Of a stretch of 18,627 nt of DNA, positions 6,915-14,929 are shown in pieces. Origin of the DNA: AP-15 sp035509615. GTDB lineage: Bacteria; Pseudomonadota; Alphaproteobacteria; ATCC43930; CGMCC-115725. Each line of letters opens with the position of its first letter. The stretch's first letter is position 1. The stretch spans positions 1 through 18,627 of the forward strand of contig DATJLK010000228.1 in the NCBI GenBank assembly GCA_035509615.1. The letters are read 5' to 3'. Below the pieces are notes generated by a model. The model worked only from the letters and a program-made list of their open reading frames with translations, made no database searches and was not told the origin of the DNA. A program made the position numbers and the translations under genes.

Positions 6915-6966
6915 AACAATAATCCATGCGTGGGCCAAGGGTGGTCCGTCGCGGGAACGCATCATA

Positions 6967-8349
6967 ATGGCCAACCGTGATGCCTGGATTTCCGACTGGG
7001 ATCCAGAAGACGAAAACTACTGGGCAACCAAAGGCAAGTGGATTGCTCGACGCAACTTGATCTGGTCGATCATTGCCGAGCATTTCGGGTTTTCGATCTG
7101 GCTGATCTGGAGCATCGTTGCCACCAAACTGCCGCAAGCTGGATTTCATTACACGACAGAGCAGCTGTTCCAGCTGGTGGCGCTGCCGGGCCTGATCGGC
7201 TCGCTGATGCGGTTTCCATACACCTTTGCCGTGCCCCGGTTCGGCGGGCGTAACTGGACGATCGTAAGCGTGACGCTGCTCTTCATCCCGACGATCTTGC
7301 TCGCCTATTTCGTCGGCCGACCGGATACGCCGTTCCGGCTGATGCTGCTGGTCGCCGCGACGGCCGGTCTCGGAGGCGGCAATTTCGCCTCGAGCATGAC
7401 CAACATCTCGTTTTTTTACCCGGACCGGATGAAAGGCTGGGCGCTCGGCCTCAATGCGGCTGGCGGCAATATCGGTGTCAGCACCGTGCAGTTGCTGGCG
7501 CCGATCCTGATGGGCTGCGGCTTCCTCAACCTTTACCTGGCGGCGCCGCAAGGCTCCGGCGGGCTGTATTTGCAGAATGCCGGGCTGATATGGCTGCCGC
7601 TGATCGCAATCGCGATGTTCGGCGCCTGGCGCTACATGAACAATCTGACGACAGCACGGTCGACGTTCAGGGACCAGCTCGTCATCGTCAGGCGCCGGCA
7701 CACCTGGGTCATGTCCTGGCTCTATGTCGGGACTTTCGGCTCGTTTATCGGCTATTCGGCGGCGTTCCCGCTGCTGATCAAGACGCAATTCCCGGACATC
7801 ACGATCGGGGTCGCCTTCCTTGGCCCGCTGGTCGGCTCGATCGCCCGCCCGCTGGGTGGCCTGCTCGCCGACAAGATCGGCGGCGCCAAGGTGACGTTTT
7901 GGAACTTCATCGCGATGGCGGCGGCGACTGTCGGCGTCATGCATTTCGTCGATGTCAAATCCTTTGCCGGCTTTCTGTCGATGTTCCTGATCCTGTTTAT
8001 TACGACCGGCATCGGCAACGGCTCGACCTTCCGGATGATCCCGTCGATCTTCCGCGAGGAGAAGCTGAGGACGGCCGGCCAGGATCCGCAGGCGAGAGCG
8101 CTGGCGCTGGTCGCCGCCGGACGGGAAAGCGCCGCTGTGATCGGCTTTACCTCGGCAATCGGCGCCTGCGGCGGCTACCTGATCCCGCGCAGCTTCGGCG
8201 CCTCGATCGCCGTCACCGGCGGCCCCTATATGGCGCTGGCGGCCTTCCTGGCGTTCTACGGCATCTGCATCGCGTTGACCTGGTGGTACTACATCCGCCG
8301 GAGCTTCCTTGCGCAGCGCGCGCCGAGCCTCGCCGCGGCACGGGTTTGA
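6967..8349 (+). CDS. narK: NarK-type nitrate/nitrite transporter (major facilitator superfamily)
   Basis: The 460-residue, very hydrophobic protein is an MFS carrier of the nitrate/nitrite porter family in the inner membrane, with about 12 transmembrane segments. The two nitrate signatures are present: GLGGGNFASSMTNISFFYP (134-152) and GIGNGSTFRMIPSIF (348-362). The paired substrate-binding arginines are Arg82 (LMRFPYTF) and Arg294 (IARPLGG), equivalent to Arg89 and Arg305 of E. coli NarK. It opens an operon and would import nitrate for assimilation, or exchange nitrate for nitrite. Sequence alone does not separate proton symport from antiport. The start ATG has only a weak GGGA about 10 bases upstream, after the structured leader. 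The globin gene starts 10 bases after its stop. Confidence 0.93.
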   Translation: MANRDAWISDWDPEDENYWATKGKWIARRNLIWSIIAEHFGFSIWLIWSIVATKLPQAGFHYTTEQLFQLVALPGLIGSLMRFPYTFAVPRFGGRNWTIVSVTLLFIPTILLAYFVGRPDTPFRLMLLVAATAGLGGGNFASSMTNISFFYPDRMKGWALGLNAAGGNIGVSTVQLLAPILMGCGFLNLYLAAPQGSGGLYLQNAGLIWLPLIAIAMFGAWRYMNNLTTARSTFRDQLVIVRRRHTWVMSWLYVGTFGSFIGYSAAFPLLIKTQFPDITIGVAFLGPLVGSIARPLGGLLADKIGGAKVTFWNFIAMAAATVGVMHFVDVKSFAGFLSMFLILFITTGIGNGSTFRMIPSIFREEKLRTAGQDPQARALALVAAGRESAAVIGFTSAIGACGGYLIPRSFGASIAVTGGPYMALAAFLAFYGICIALTWWYYIRRSFLAQRAPSLAAARV

Positions 8350-8359
8350 GGAGCCCGGC

Positions 8360-8809
8360 ATGACACCGCAACAAGTGGAGCGCGTCCAGGCGAGTTTCGC
8401 CAGGCTCGCCCCGATCGCCGACCGGGCGGCGGCGATGTTCTACACGCGCCTGTTCGAGACGGCCCCCGAAGTCAAGGCGCTGTTCCCCGATGCGCTGTTG
8501 CGCGATGCAATGGAACCGCAACGCCGGAAGCTCGTCGCAGCGCTGGCGATGGTCGTGGCCAGCCTCGGCGACATCGACGCGATCACCCCGGCCGTCGCTG
8601 AACTGGCGACGCGACACGTCGCCTATGGTGTTTGTCCCCAGCATTATGACGCCGTTGGTGCTGCTCTGTTGTGGGCATTGGAGCAGGGCTTGGGCAGCGA
8701 CTTCACCCCGGTGGTCAAAGACGCCTGGGCCCAGGCGTATTCCGCCTTGTCCGCGCTGATGATCCGCGCCGCCTATGGCGATGGCGCCGGTGAGGAGCGG
8801 CGGCCGTGA
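8360..8809 (+). CDS. Single-domain bacterial haemoglobin
   Basis: The 149-residue protein aligns by eye with Vitreoscilla haemoglobin. It has Tyr28 (helix B10, in MFYTRLFE), Gln54 (distal E7) and the proximal haem ligand His86 (TRHVAYGV), followed by CPQHYDAVG. The Tyr/Gln distal pair is typical of globins that bind oxygen and turn over nitric oxide. No reductase domain is attached, so it is not a full flavohaemoglobin. The ATG at 8360 is preferred over an in-frame start 51 bases upstream because a strong GAGGAG (8348-8353) sits 6 bases before it. Its stop overlaps the nirB GTG. A similar globin occurs in the narK-bjgb-flp-nasC operon of Bradyrhizobium, where it protects against NO formed during nitrate assimilation. 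The same role is inferred here, with NirB or Flp-like flavin as possible electron donor. Confidence 0.9.
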   Translation: MTPQQVERVQASFARLAPIADRAAAMFYTRLFETAPEVKALFPDALLRDAMEPQRRKLVAALAMVVASLGDIDAITPAVAELATRHVAYGVCPQHYDAVGAALLWALEQGLGSDFTPVVKDAWAQAYSALSALMIRAAYGDGAGEERRP

Positions 8810-11256
8810 AGGGCAAAGCCTGTCGCGACCGGCTGGTTGTCGTCGGCAACGGCATGGCCGGCATGCGGACGGTCGAGGAACTGCTGGCCCGCGATGCCGA
8901 GCGCTACGAGATCACGGTGATCGGCACCGAGCCACACCCGAACTACAACCGCATCATGCTGTCGTCGGTGCTCGCCGGCGACAAGAGCGTTGATGACATC
9001 GTCATCAACCCGGCCGGCTGGTACGTGGCCAACGGCATCCGGCTGATTGCCGGCGAGCCGGTGAGCGCGGTCGATCCCGCCGCCAAGACCGTGACCATCG
9101 GCGGCCAGGCGCTCGGCTACGACAAGCTGCTGCTCGCGACCGGGTCGAAGCCGGTGGCGCCGCCGATTCCGGGGCTCGGACTGGCTGGAGTCCGATCGTT
9201 TCGCGACATCGCCGATGTCGAGGCGATGATCGCCGCCGCCGGGGCGCATCGTCGCGCTGTCGTGATCGGCGGCGGGCTGCTCGGCCTGGAGGCGGCGTGG
9301 GGGCTGAAGCGGCGCGGCATGTCGGTCGCCGTCGTGCACCTGATGCCAAGTTTGATGGAGCGGCAGCTCGACGTCGCGGCGGGCGAATTGCTGCGCCGCG
9401 ACCTTGACGCTCGCGGCATCGCGTTCTTTACCAATGGCCAAACCGAGGAAATTGTCGGGACGGACCGGGTCGAGAGTGTCCTCCTCGCCGACGGCCGCGA
9501 GATCCCGGCCGACCTGGTCGTCGTGGCGATCGGCATTCGCCCCAATGTCGATCTTGCCTGCGCCGCCCGGCTCGATGTCAATCGCGGCGTCCTGGTCGGC
9601 GACGACATGCGCACCAGCGCGCCTGACATATACGCCGTCGGCGAATGCATCGAGCACAATGGCGCAGTGTTTGGCCTGGTCGCGCCAATCTGGGAGCAGG
9701 CAAGGGTATGTGGCGCGCGCCTTGCCGGCGACGACACGGCCGTCTACGCCCCACCCCCGGTCTTCACCAGCCTGAAAATCACCGGCGTCGACGTGTTTTC
9801 GGCCGGAGCGCTCGCCGCGGCGGAGGAAACCGACGACGAGATCACGCTGCACGACGCCAAGCGCGGCATCTACAAAAAGGTTATTCTGCGCGACAACAGG
9901 GTGGTCGGCTGCGTCCTCTACGGCAGTGTCGGCGACGGTTCCTGGTATGTGGAGCTGATGCGTCAGAAGGCGGATGTATCGCCGTTCCGTGACCAGCTCG
10001 TATTCGGTCGCGCCTTCGCCGAGCAGGCTGGCGCCGCGGCGACGACGGTCGATGTCGCGGCGATGGCCGACGACGTCCAAGTCTGCGGTTGCAACGGTAT
10101 CGCCAAGGGCACGATCTGCCGCGCCATCATTGACCAGAAGCTGCAGACGCTCGACGCGGTGCGGGCGCACACCAAGGCATCCTCGTCCTGCGGTTCCTGC
10201 ACCCCGGTGGTCGAGGCGATCCTGGCGCAGGTCACCGGCGGCGCGATCGTACGGCGTGACGATCCGCCGATCTGCAAATGCACGGAGCTCGGCCACGATG
10301 CGGTGCGCCGCGCCATCGTCGAGCAGGAATTACTGACGATTGCCGAGGTTCGGGGCGCCCTCGGCTGGAAAACGACGGATGGCTGCCAGAAATGCCGGCC
10401 GGCGCTGAACTATTACCTGCTGTGCGCTTGGCCGGACCGCTATCGCGACGATCCCCAATCGCGTTTCATCAACGAGCGGGCGCACGCCAACATCCAAAAG
10501 GATGGCACCTTCTCGGTCGTGCCGCGGATGTGGGGGGGCCTCACGACGGCGCGGGAGCTGCGCGCGATCGCCGATGTCGTCGATAAATACCGGGTGCCGA
10601 TGGTCAAGGTCACCGGCGGCCAGCGCATCGACATGCTCGGCGTCCGCAAAGAGCAGCTGCCAGCCGTCTGGGCCGACCTTAACGAGGCCGGCCTCGTCTC
10701 GGGCCATGCTTACGGCAAGGCGTTGCGTACCGTCAAAACCTGTGTCGGCAGCGAATGGTGCCGCTTCGGTACGCAGGATTCAACCGGGCTCGGCGTCAAG
10801 ATCGAAAAGATGTGCTGGGGCTCGTGGACGCCGCACAAAGTCAAGCTCGCGGTCTCCGGCTGCCCGCGCAATTGCGCCGAGGCGACGATCAAGGACATCG
10901 GGGTCGTCTGCGTCGAGGCTGGCTACGACGTCGTCGTCGGCGGCAATGGCGGGGTCGAAGTCCGGGTGACCGACCATCTGGTGCGGCTGGCGAGCGAGGC
11001 AGAGGTGCTCGAGCATGTCGGCGCCTTTCTGCAGCTCTACCGCGAAGAGGCGCGCTATCTCGAGCGCACGGCACCGTGGGTCATGCGGGTCGGCATCGAT
11101 TATGTGCGTCGCCGGATCGTCGAGGCCGCCGATAACCGCCGCGCTCTGCACCGGCGGTTCCTGTTCGCGCAAAGCTTTGTGCAGACCGATCCGTGGGCGC
11201 AGCGCGCCGGCGGTGCCGCCGGCCACGAATACCGCGTTCTGGCCGAGGTCGGCTGA
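8806..11256 (+). CDS. nirB: Assimilatory NADH-nitrite reductase large subunit
   Basis: The 816-residue enzyme reduces nitrite to ammonium. Order of parts: FAD/NAD-binding reductase (1-400; VVVGNGMAGM at 11-20 and AVVIGGGLLG at 151-160); a first BFD-like [2Fe-2S] domain (Cys427, Cys429, Cys462, Cys465); a second cysteine-rich domain (Cys490, Cys492, Cys527, Cys530); then the sulfite/nitrite reductase domain with the sirohaem/[4Fe-4S] ligands Cys646, Cys652, Cys686 and Cys690 (TCVGSEWCRFG and SGCPRNCAE). All cofactor residues are intact. The GTG start overlaps the globin stop by 4 bases and has a GAGGAG-type site (8792-8797). It corresponds to NasB of Paracoccus. The flavin domain is the only pyridine-nucleotide reductase in the operon and may feed the nitrate reductase too. 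No sirohaem synthase gene lies in the window. Confidence 0.95.
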   Translation: MKGKACRDRLVVVGNGMAGMRTVEELLARDAERYEITVIGTEPHPNYNRIMLSSVLAGDKSVDDIVINPAGWYVANGIRLIAGEPVSAVDPAAKTVTIGGQALGYDKLLLATGSKPVAPPIPGLGLAGVRSFRDIADVEAMIAAAGAHRRAVVIGGGLLGLEAAWGLKRRGMSVAVVHLMPSLMERQLDVAAGELLRRDLDARGIAFFTNGQTEEIVGTDRVESVLLADGREIPADLVVVAIGIRPNVDLACAARLDVNRGVLVGDDMRTSAPDIYAVGECIEHNGAVFGLVAPIWEQARVCGARLAGDDTAVYAPPPVFTSLKITGVDVFSAGALAAAEETDDEITLHDAKRGIYKKVILRDNRVVGCVLYGSVGDGSWYVELMRQKADVSPFRDQLVFGRAFAEQAGAAATTVDVAAMADDVQVCGCNGIAKGTICRAIIDQKLQTLDAVRAHTKASSSCGSCTPVVEAILAQVTGGAIVRRDDPPICKCTELGHDAVRRAIVEQELLTIAEVRGALGWKTTDGCQKCRPALNYYLLCAWPDRYRDDPQSRFINERAHANIQKDGTFSVVPRMWGGLTTARELRAIADVVDKYRVPMVKVTGGQRIDMLGVRKEQLPAVWADLNEAGLVSGHAYGKALRTVKTCVGSEWCRFGTQDSTGLGVKIEKMCWGSWTPHKVKLAVSGCPRNCAEATIKDIGVVCVEAGYDVVVGGNGGVEVRVTDHLVRLASEAEVLEHVGAFLQLYREEARYLERTAPWVMRVGIDYVRRRIVEAADNRRALHRRFLFAQSFVQTDPWAQRAGGAAGHEYRVLAEVG

Positions 11257-11259
11257 GCC

Positions 11260-11619
11260 ATGCCGGCGCGATGCTGGGTCGAGGTCGGGCGCCTCGACGA
11301 CATCCCGTGCTGCGGCGCCCGCCGCGTCACGCGAGCCGATGGATCGCCGCCGATCGCGATCTTTCGAACGGCGGATGACGAAGTTTTTGCGCTGGTCGAC
11401 CGCTGCCCGCACCGCGGCGGGCCATTGTCCCAGGGGATCGTCCAAGGCCGCGCGATTGCCTGCCCGCTGCATGGCTGGGTGATCGAGCTGGGAAGCGGCC
11501 AGGCCGAGGCGCCGGACGAGGGCTGCACCGCGACCGTCGCGGTGCGCCGGGTCGGCGATCGCATCCTGCTCGCGTTGCCCGAAGGCGAGATGGCGGCGCC
11601 GCCAGGGGAGGCGGCGTGA
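11260..11619 (+). CDS. nirD: Nitrite reductase small subunit, Rieske-type
   Basis: This 119-residue Rieske-fold protein is the partner of NirB (NasG in Paracoccus). The cluster ligands are complete: Cys49 and His51 in RCPHRGGPL, and Cys68 and His71 in CPLHGW, with 16 residues between the pairs. Some NirD proteins, including as I recall the E. coli form, have lost these ligands, so this one probably carries a working [2Fe-2S] centre and can move electrons. The ATG is 3 bases after the nirB stop, with GAGG about 10 bases upstream inside nirB. Its stop overlaps the GTG of the nitrate reductase gene, consistent with balanced co-translation. In Paracoccus the equivalent ferredoxin connects the NADH-oxidising subunit to both nitrite and nitrate reductases. 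Confidence 0.93.
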   Translation: MPARCWVEVGRLDDIPCCGARRVTRADGSPPIAIFRTADDEVFALVDRCPHRGGPLSQGIVQGRAIACPLHGWVIELGSGQAEAPDEGCTATVAVRRVGDRILLALPEGEMAAPPGEAA

Positions 11620-14306
11620 ACAGCGCCGACGCCATCCGCACAACATGCCCCTATTGCGGCGTCGGCTGCGGTCTCATTGTCGCGCCCGACGGGACCATCG
11701 CCGGCGACCCCGAGCACCCGGCAAACCGCGGCCGGCTTTGCTCCAAGGGGGCGGCACTCGGCGACACGCTCGACACCGCCGGACGCCTGCTTCAGCCGCG
11801 GGTCGGCGCACGCCCGGCCGGCTGGGACGAGGCGCTCGACCTGATCGCCAGGCGGTTTTCCGAGATCATCGCGGCGCACGGTCCGGATGCGGTGGCACTC
11901 TATGTCTCGGGCCAGTTCCTTACCGAGGACTATTATGTCGCCAACAAGCTGATGAAAGGCTTCATCGGCTCGGCCAATATCGACAGCAATTCGCGGCTGT
12001 GCATGGCGTCTTCGGTGGCGGGGCATATCCGAGCCTTTGGCGAGGATGTCGTCCCGGGGCTGTATGAGGACATTGACGAAGCGGACCTCGCCGTGCTGGT
12101 CGGCAGCAATACCGCCTGGTGCCATCCAGTGCTCTACCAGCGCATTGTTGCTGCGCGGGCGACGCGCGGCACGCGGGTCGTCGTGCTCGACCCGCGCCGC
12201 ACCGCGACATGCGATATGGCCGACCTGCATCTGGCGATCCGCCCGGGCAGCGATGTCGCCGTATTCGCGGCATTGCTGCTGCATCTTGTCGACCGCGGCG
12301 CCTGCGACCGCGATTGGATCGGCGTGCACACCATTGGCCTTGCCGCTGCCGTCGAGGCGGCCCGCAGCGCCGTGCCGACGCTCGCCGAGGCGGCTCGCAT
12401 CGCCGATGTCGCGGTCGATGATCTCGCTGCTTTTTTCGACTGGTTCGCCGCGACCGAGCGCAGCCTCACGCTCTATTCGCAGGGGGTGAACCAGTCTAGG
12501 ACTGGTACCGACAAGGTCAACGCGATCATCAACTGCCACCTGGCGACCGGTCGGATCGGCCGCCCGGGTATGGGGCCGTTCTCGCTGACCGGCCAGCCAA
12601 ACGCGATGGGCGGGCGGGAGGTCGGCGCTCTCGCCAACCAGCTGGCGGCGCATACGGGCTTTGCCGAAGAAGGCGGCGTCGACCGGGTGTGCCGGTTCTG
12701 GCAGGCCCCGCGCATCGCCACCCGGCCCGGCCTCAAGGCGGTCGATCTGTTCGAGGCGGCGCGCGACGGCAGGGTCAAGGCGCTATGGATTCTCGGCACC
12801 AACCCGGCCGCCAGCATGCCCCGCGCCGCCCGGGTTCGCGAGGCGCTGGCGATCTGCCCATTCGTTGTGGTCAGCGATTGCTGGCCGACCGATACGACGG
12901 CTTTTGCCGATGTCGCGCTGCCCGCCGCGGGCTGGAGTGAGAAGGACGGCACCGTCACCAACTCGGAACGGCGGATGTCGCGCCAGCGTGCATTTCGCAC
13001 CCCGCCCGGCGAGGCGCGCCCCGATTGGTGGATGCTGACCGAAGTGGCGCGCCGCATGGGCTGGGAGGCCGCCTTTCCGTATCGCCGGCCGGCCGAAATC
13101 TTTCGCGAGCACGCCGCTCTTTCCGCCTTCGAAAACGACGGCAGCGGTCACCGGGCCTTCGATATCGGCGCGCTATCCACCCTGGGTGATGATGAATACG
13201 AGCAGCTGCCGCCAATATGCTGGCCACTGCCGAAGGGCTCTGCGCGGAACAGCGGCGCAAGGCGTCTGTTCGGCGATGGCTCGCCCTTCCCGACCGCTGA
13301 CGGCAGCGCCCGCTTCGTGCCGACGCCCTGTCGCCCGGCATCGGCCGGCACCGATGCGCGGCGGCCGCTGCTTCTCAATACCGGCAGAGTCCGTGACCAG
13401 TGGCACACGATGACCCGCACCGGGCGACTGCCGCGCCTGATGGCGCATCAGCGCGAGCCGCTGCTCGACATCCATCCCGAGGACGCGGTGCGGCTGGGAC
13501 TGGTCGAGGGCGGCTTCGCCCGGGTCGAGAGCGAGCATGGCGAAACCGTACTGCCGGTGCGCTTCTTGACCGCCCAGCGACCGGGCGAGGTGTTTGTGGC
13601 GATGCATTGGACCGACGATTTCACATCGGCGGGGCCGATCGGGCGGCTGGTGCAGGCGGTGACCGACCCAGTCTCGGGGCAACCGGAACTGAAACAGACG
13701 CCGGTCTGCGTCACGCCGCTCGCACCGTTGTGGCGCGGATTGCTCCTCGGGCGGGCCTGGCAGGTTCCGCGCGGCCCCTATTATTGGGCGCGGGTGCCGC
13801 TCGCTCGGGGCCATGCGTTCGATCTGGCCGGCTGGGCGCCGCTGCCCAGCGGTCGCAGTACCGAAACGTGGATCCTGCAGCTGCTTGATGCTGGCGCGTC
13901 ACCGGAGCTGGTGATCTATGCCGACCCGGCTCGAGGGGCGTTCCGCTATGCAAGCCTCGTGGACGGCCGGCTCGACGCGTGCCTGTTTCTGTCCCGCAAT
14001 GCCGCCCAACTGCCGCCGCGCGATGCGCTGGCGCCCTTGCTTGGCGGGCCGGTCGACACCGAGACGCGAACCAGCCTGCTTGCCGGGATGCGCAATGCGG
14101 CAATGCCAGCCGCCGGGCGCATCATCTGTGCCTGTTTCGGGGTCGGCTTGCACGCGCTCAACGAAGCGATCGTTAATCGCAATCTGACCAGCATCGCCGA
14201 GATCGGCGCAACATTGCGCGCCGGAACGAACTGCGGTTCGTGCCTTCCCGAGCTGAACGCGCTCCTGCAGCGCGCGGCATCGCCAACAACGCTGCCCGCC
14301 GAATAG
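11616..14306 (+). CDS. nasC: Assimilatory nitrate reductase catalytic subunit (bis-MGD)
   Basis: The 896-residue cytoplasmic molybdoenzyme reduces nitrate to nitrite. The N-terminal [4Fe-4S] ligands are Cys11, Cys14, Cys18 and Cys42 (TCPYCGVGCG and LCSKG). The likely molybdenum ligand is Cys129 in SNSRLCMASSVAG. The MGD-binding C-terminal domain lies around 580-690. A fused BFD-like [2Fe-2S] domain closes the protein with Cys838, Cys840, Cys873 and Cys876 (ICACFG and TNCGSCLPE). No Tat signal is present. This matches NasC of Paracoccus and Bradyrhizobium (named NasA in Klebsiella). The GTG start overlaps the nirD stop, with a GGGGAGG site just upstream. No dedicated NADH reductase for it is encoded here, so electrons probably come through NirB/NirD. 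It ends the operon. Confidence 0.94.
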   Translation: MNSADAIRTTCPYCGVGCGLIVAPDGTIAGDPEHPANRGRLCSKGAALGDTLDTAGRLLQPRVGARPAGWDEALDLIARRFSEIIAAHGPDAVALYVSGQFLTEDYYVANKLMKGFIGSANIDSNSRLCMASSVAGHIRAFGEDVVPGLYEDIDEADLAVLVGSNTAWCHPVLYQRIVAARATRGTRVVVLDPRRTATCDMADLHLAIRPGSDVAVFAALLLHLVDRGACDRDWIGVHTIGLAAAVEAARSAVPTLAEAARIADVAVDDLAAFFDWFAATERSLTLYSQGVNQSRTGTDKVNAIINCHLATGRIGRPGMGPFSLTGQPNAMGGREVGALANQLAAHTGFAEEGGVDRVCRFWQAPRIATRPGLKAVDLFEAARDGRVKALWILGTNPAASMPRAARVREALAICPFVVVSDCWPTDTTAFADVALPAAGWSEKDGTVTNSERRMSRQRAFRTPPGEARPDWWMLTEVARRMGWEAAFPYRRPAEIFREHAALSAFENDGSGHRAFDIGALSTLGDDEYEQLPPICWPLPKGSARNSGARRLFGDGSPFPTADGSARFVPTPCRPASAGTDARRPLLLNTGRVRDQWHTMTRTGRLPRLMAHQREPLLDIHPEDAVRLGLVEGGFARVESEHGETVLPVRFLTAQRPGEVFVAMHWTDDFTSAGPIGRLVQAVTDPVSGQPELKQTPVCVTPLAPLWRGLLLGRAWQVPRGPYYWARVPLARGHAFDLAGWAPLPSGRSTETWILQLLDAGASPELVIYADPARGAFRYASLVDGRLDACLFLSRNAAQLPPRDALAPLLGGPVDTETRTSLLAGMRNAAMPAAGRIICACFGVGLHALNEAIVNRNLTSIAEIGATLRAGTNCGSCLPELNALLQRAASPTTLPAE

Positions 14307-14322
14307 GGCGGACTGCGAGCCT

Positions 14323-14339
14323 GTCCCGAGGACCGGGAC
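14323..14339 (+). terminator. Hairpin 17 bases after nasC, possible terminator
   Basis: GTCCCG (14323-14328) and CGGGAC (14334-14339) form a perfect 6-bp stem with the loop AGGAC. The position just after the last operon gene is right for a terminator, but no T-run follows, so any termination may be Rho-assisted. Confidence 0.35.
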
Positions 14340-14581
14340 GTGACGAAACGCCTTCATTGGCGGGCCGCCGCATGGCGTCGCTGGAAACAGGTGAGGCCGA
14401 GCAGCCCGAGCAGGTGTACCGCGGGCCGGGAGCGTCGTCGTCAACCGCCCGACGGTAACGGTCGTCGATGTCATGAACCCTGCGCCCGGGCGCTCGCCTG
14501 CTCGGGCGATTTGTCGCCAAGCCGCCCGATTATGACCGCAGAACGGGTAATGCGGCTGCATTAGTGGTGGCACCAGCGAGG

Positions 14582-14614
14582 TTCTGGATAGCGTCTTAAA
14601 CCAGCAATCCAGAA
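14582..14614. repeat. Inverted repeat TTCTGGAT / ATCCAGAA
   Basis: Perfect 8-base arms at 14582-14589 and 14607-14614 are separated by 17 bases. No T tract or known operator consensus is attached. It could be an operator, a hairpin, or the remnant of a mobile-element end. No second copy was noticed in the window. Confidence 0.35.
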
Positions 14615-14876
14615 GAACTGGCACACCGGGCTGCGCTGGGCGATCCTTGAGGGGGGCCACCGCGCGCCCTGGGTGAGCTCGCTCGCTTTGCGGCACGATT
14701 GCTAAAAATTACGCTAAGCGATCTCCACGAGCAGGTAGGGAGTACTTACCTCGTCCCAGCTTTCTCATCAGTTCACAAATGTTCGCTATGGCTTTTGTGA
14801 ATACGCTTGACATTCCCGCCCGTTTTGGCGATGAAGTCGGCGTCGCTCCAGCTATCGCGGAGAACAGCGCGGCAAA

Positions 14877-14882
14877 TATAAT
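14877..14882 (+). promoter_or_regulatory. Possible -10 element for the glycosyltransferase operon
   Basis: A perfect TATAAT lies in an AT-rich patch 48 bases before the ATG at 14930. The matching -35 region is poor. A separate TTGACA at 14807-14812 is followed 17 bases later by GATGAA, a weak -10. Either could start transcription of the two glycosylation genes. Confidence 0.3.
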
Positions 14883-14929
14883 CAATTTCCCTTGATGATC
14901 GATTGACGGTACGACTTGCTCGGGGGCAA

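Larger units (their letters stand above)
14307..14929. other. Gene-poor gap between nasC and the glycosyltransferase pair
   Basis: About 620 bases separate the operon end from the next supported start. I find no convincing protein: the short frames in both directions have no recognisable motif or ribosome site. The second half (about 14700-14900) is noticeably richer in A and T than the surroundings. It holds the hairpin and dyad listed separately and a likely promoter for the downstream genes. A degraded gene or inserted fragment is possible, but nothing identifiable remains. Confidence 0.5.

Noticed and set aside
6730..8361. 543-codon open frame on the minus strand opposite narK
   Set aside because: Its translation is rich in Arg, Gln, Asp and Ala without any domain, and narK on the other strand has clear transporter motifs. 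Long antisense frames are common in GC-rich DNA.
8773..10296. 507-codon minus-strand frame opposite nirB
   Set aside because: It mirrors the codon pattern of nirB and has no motif or ribosome site of its own.
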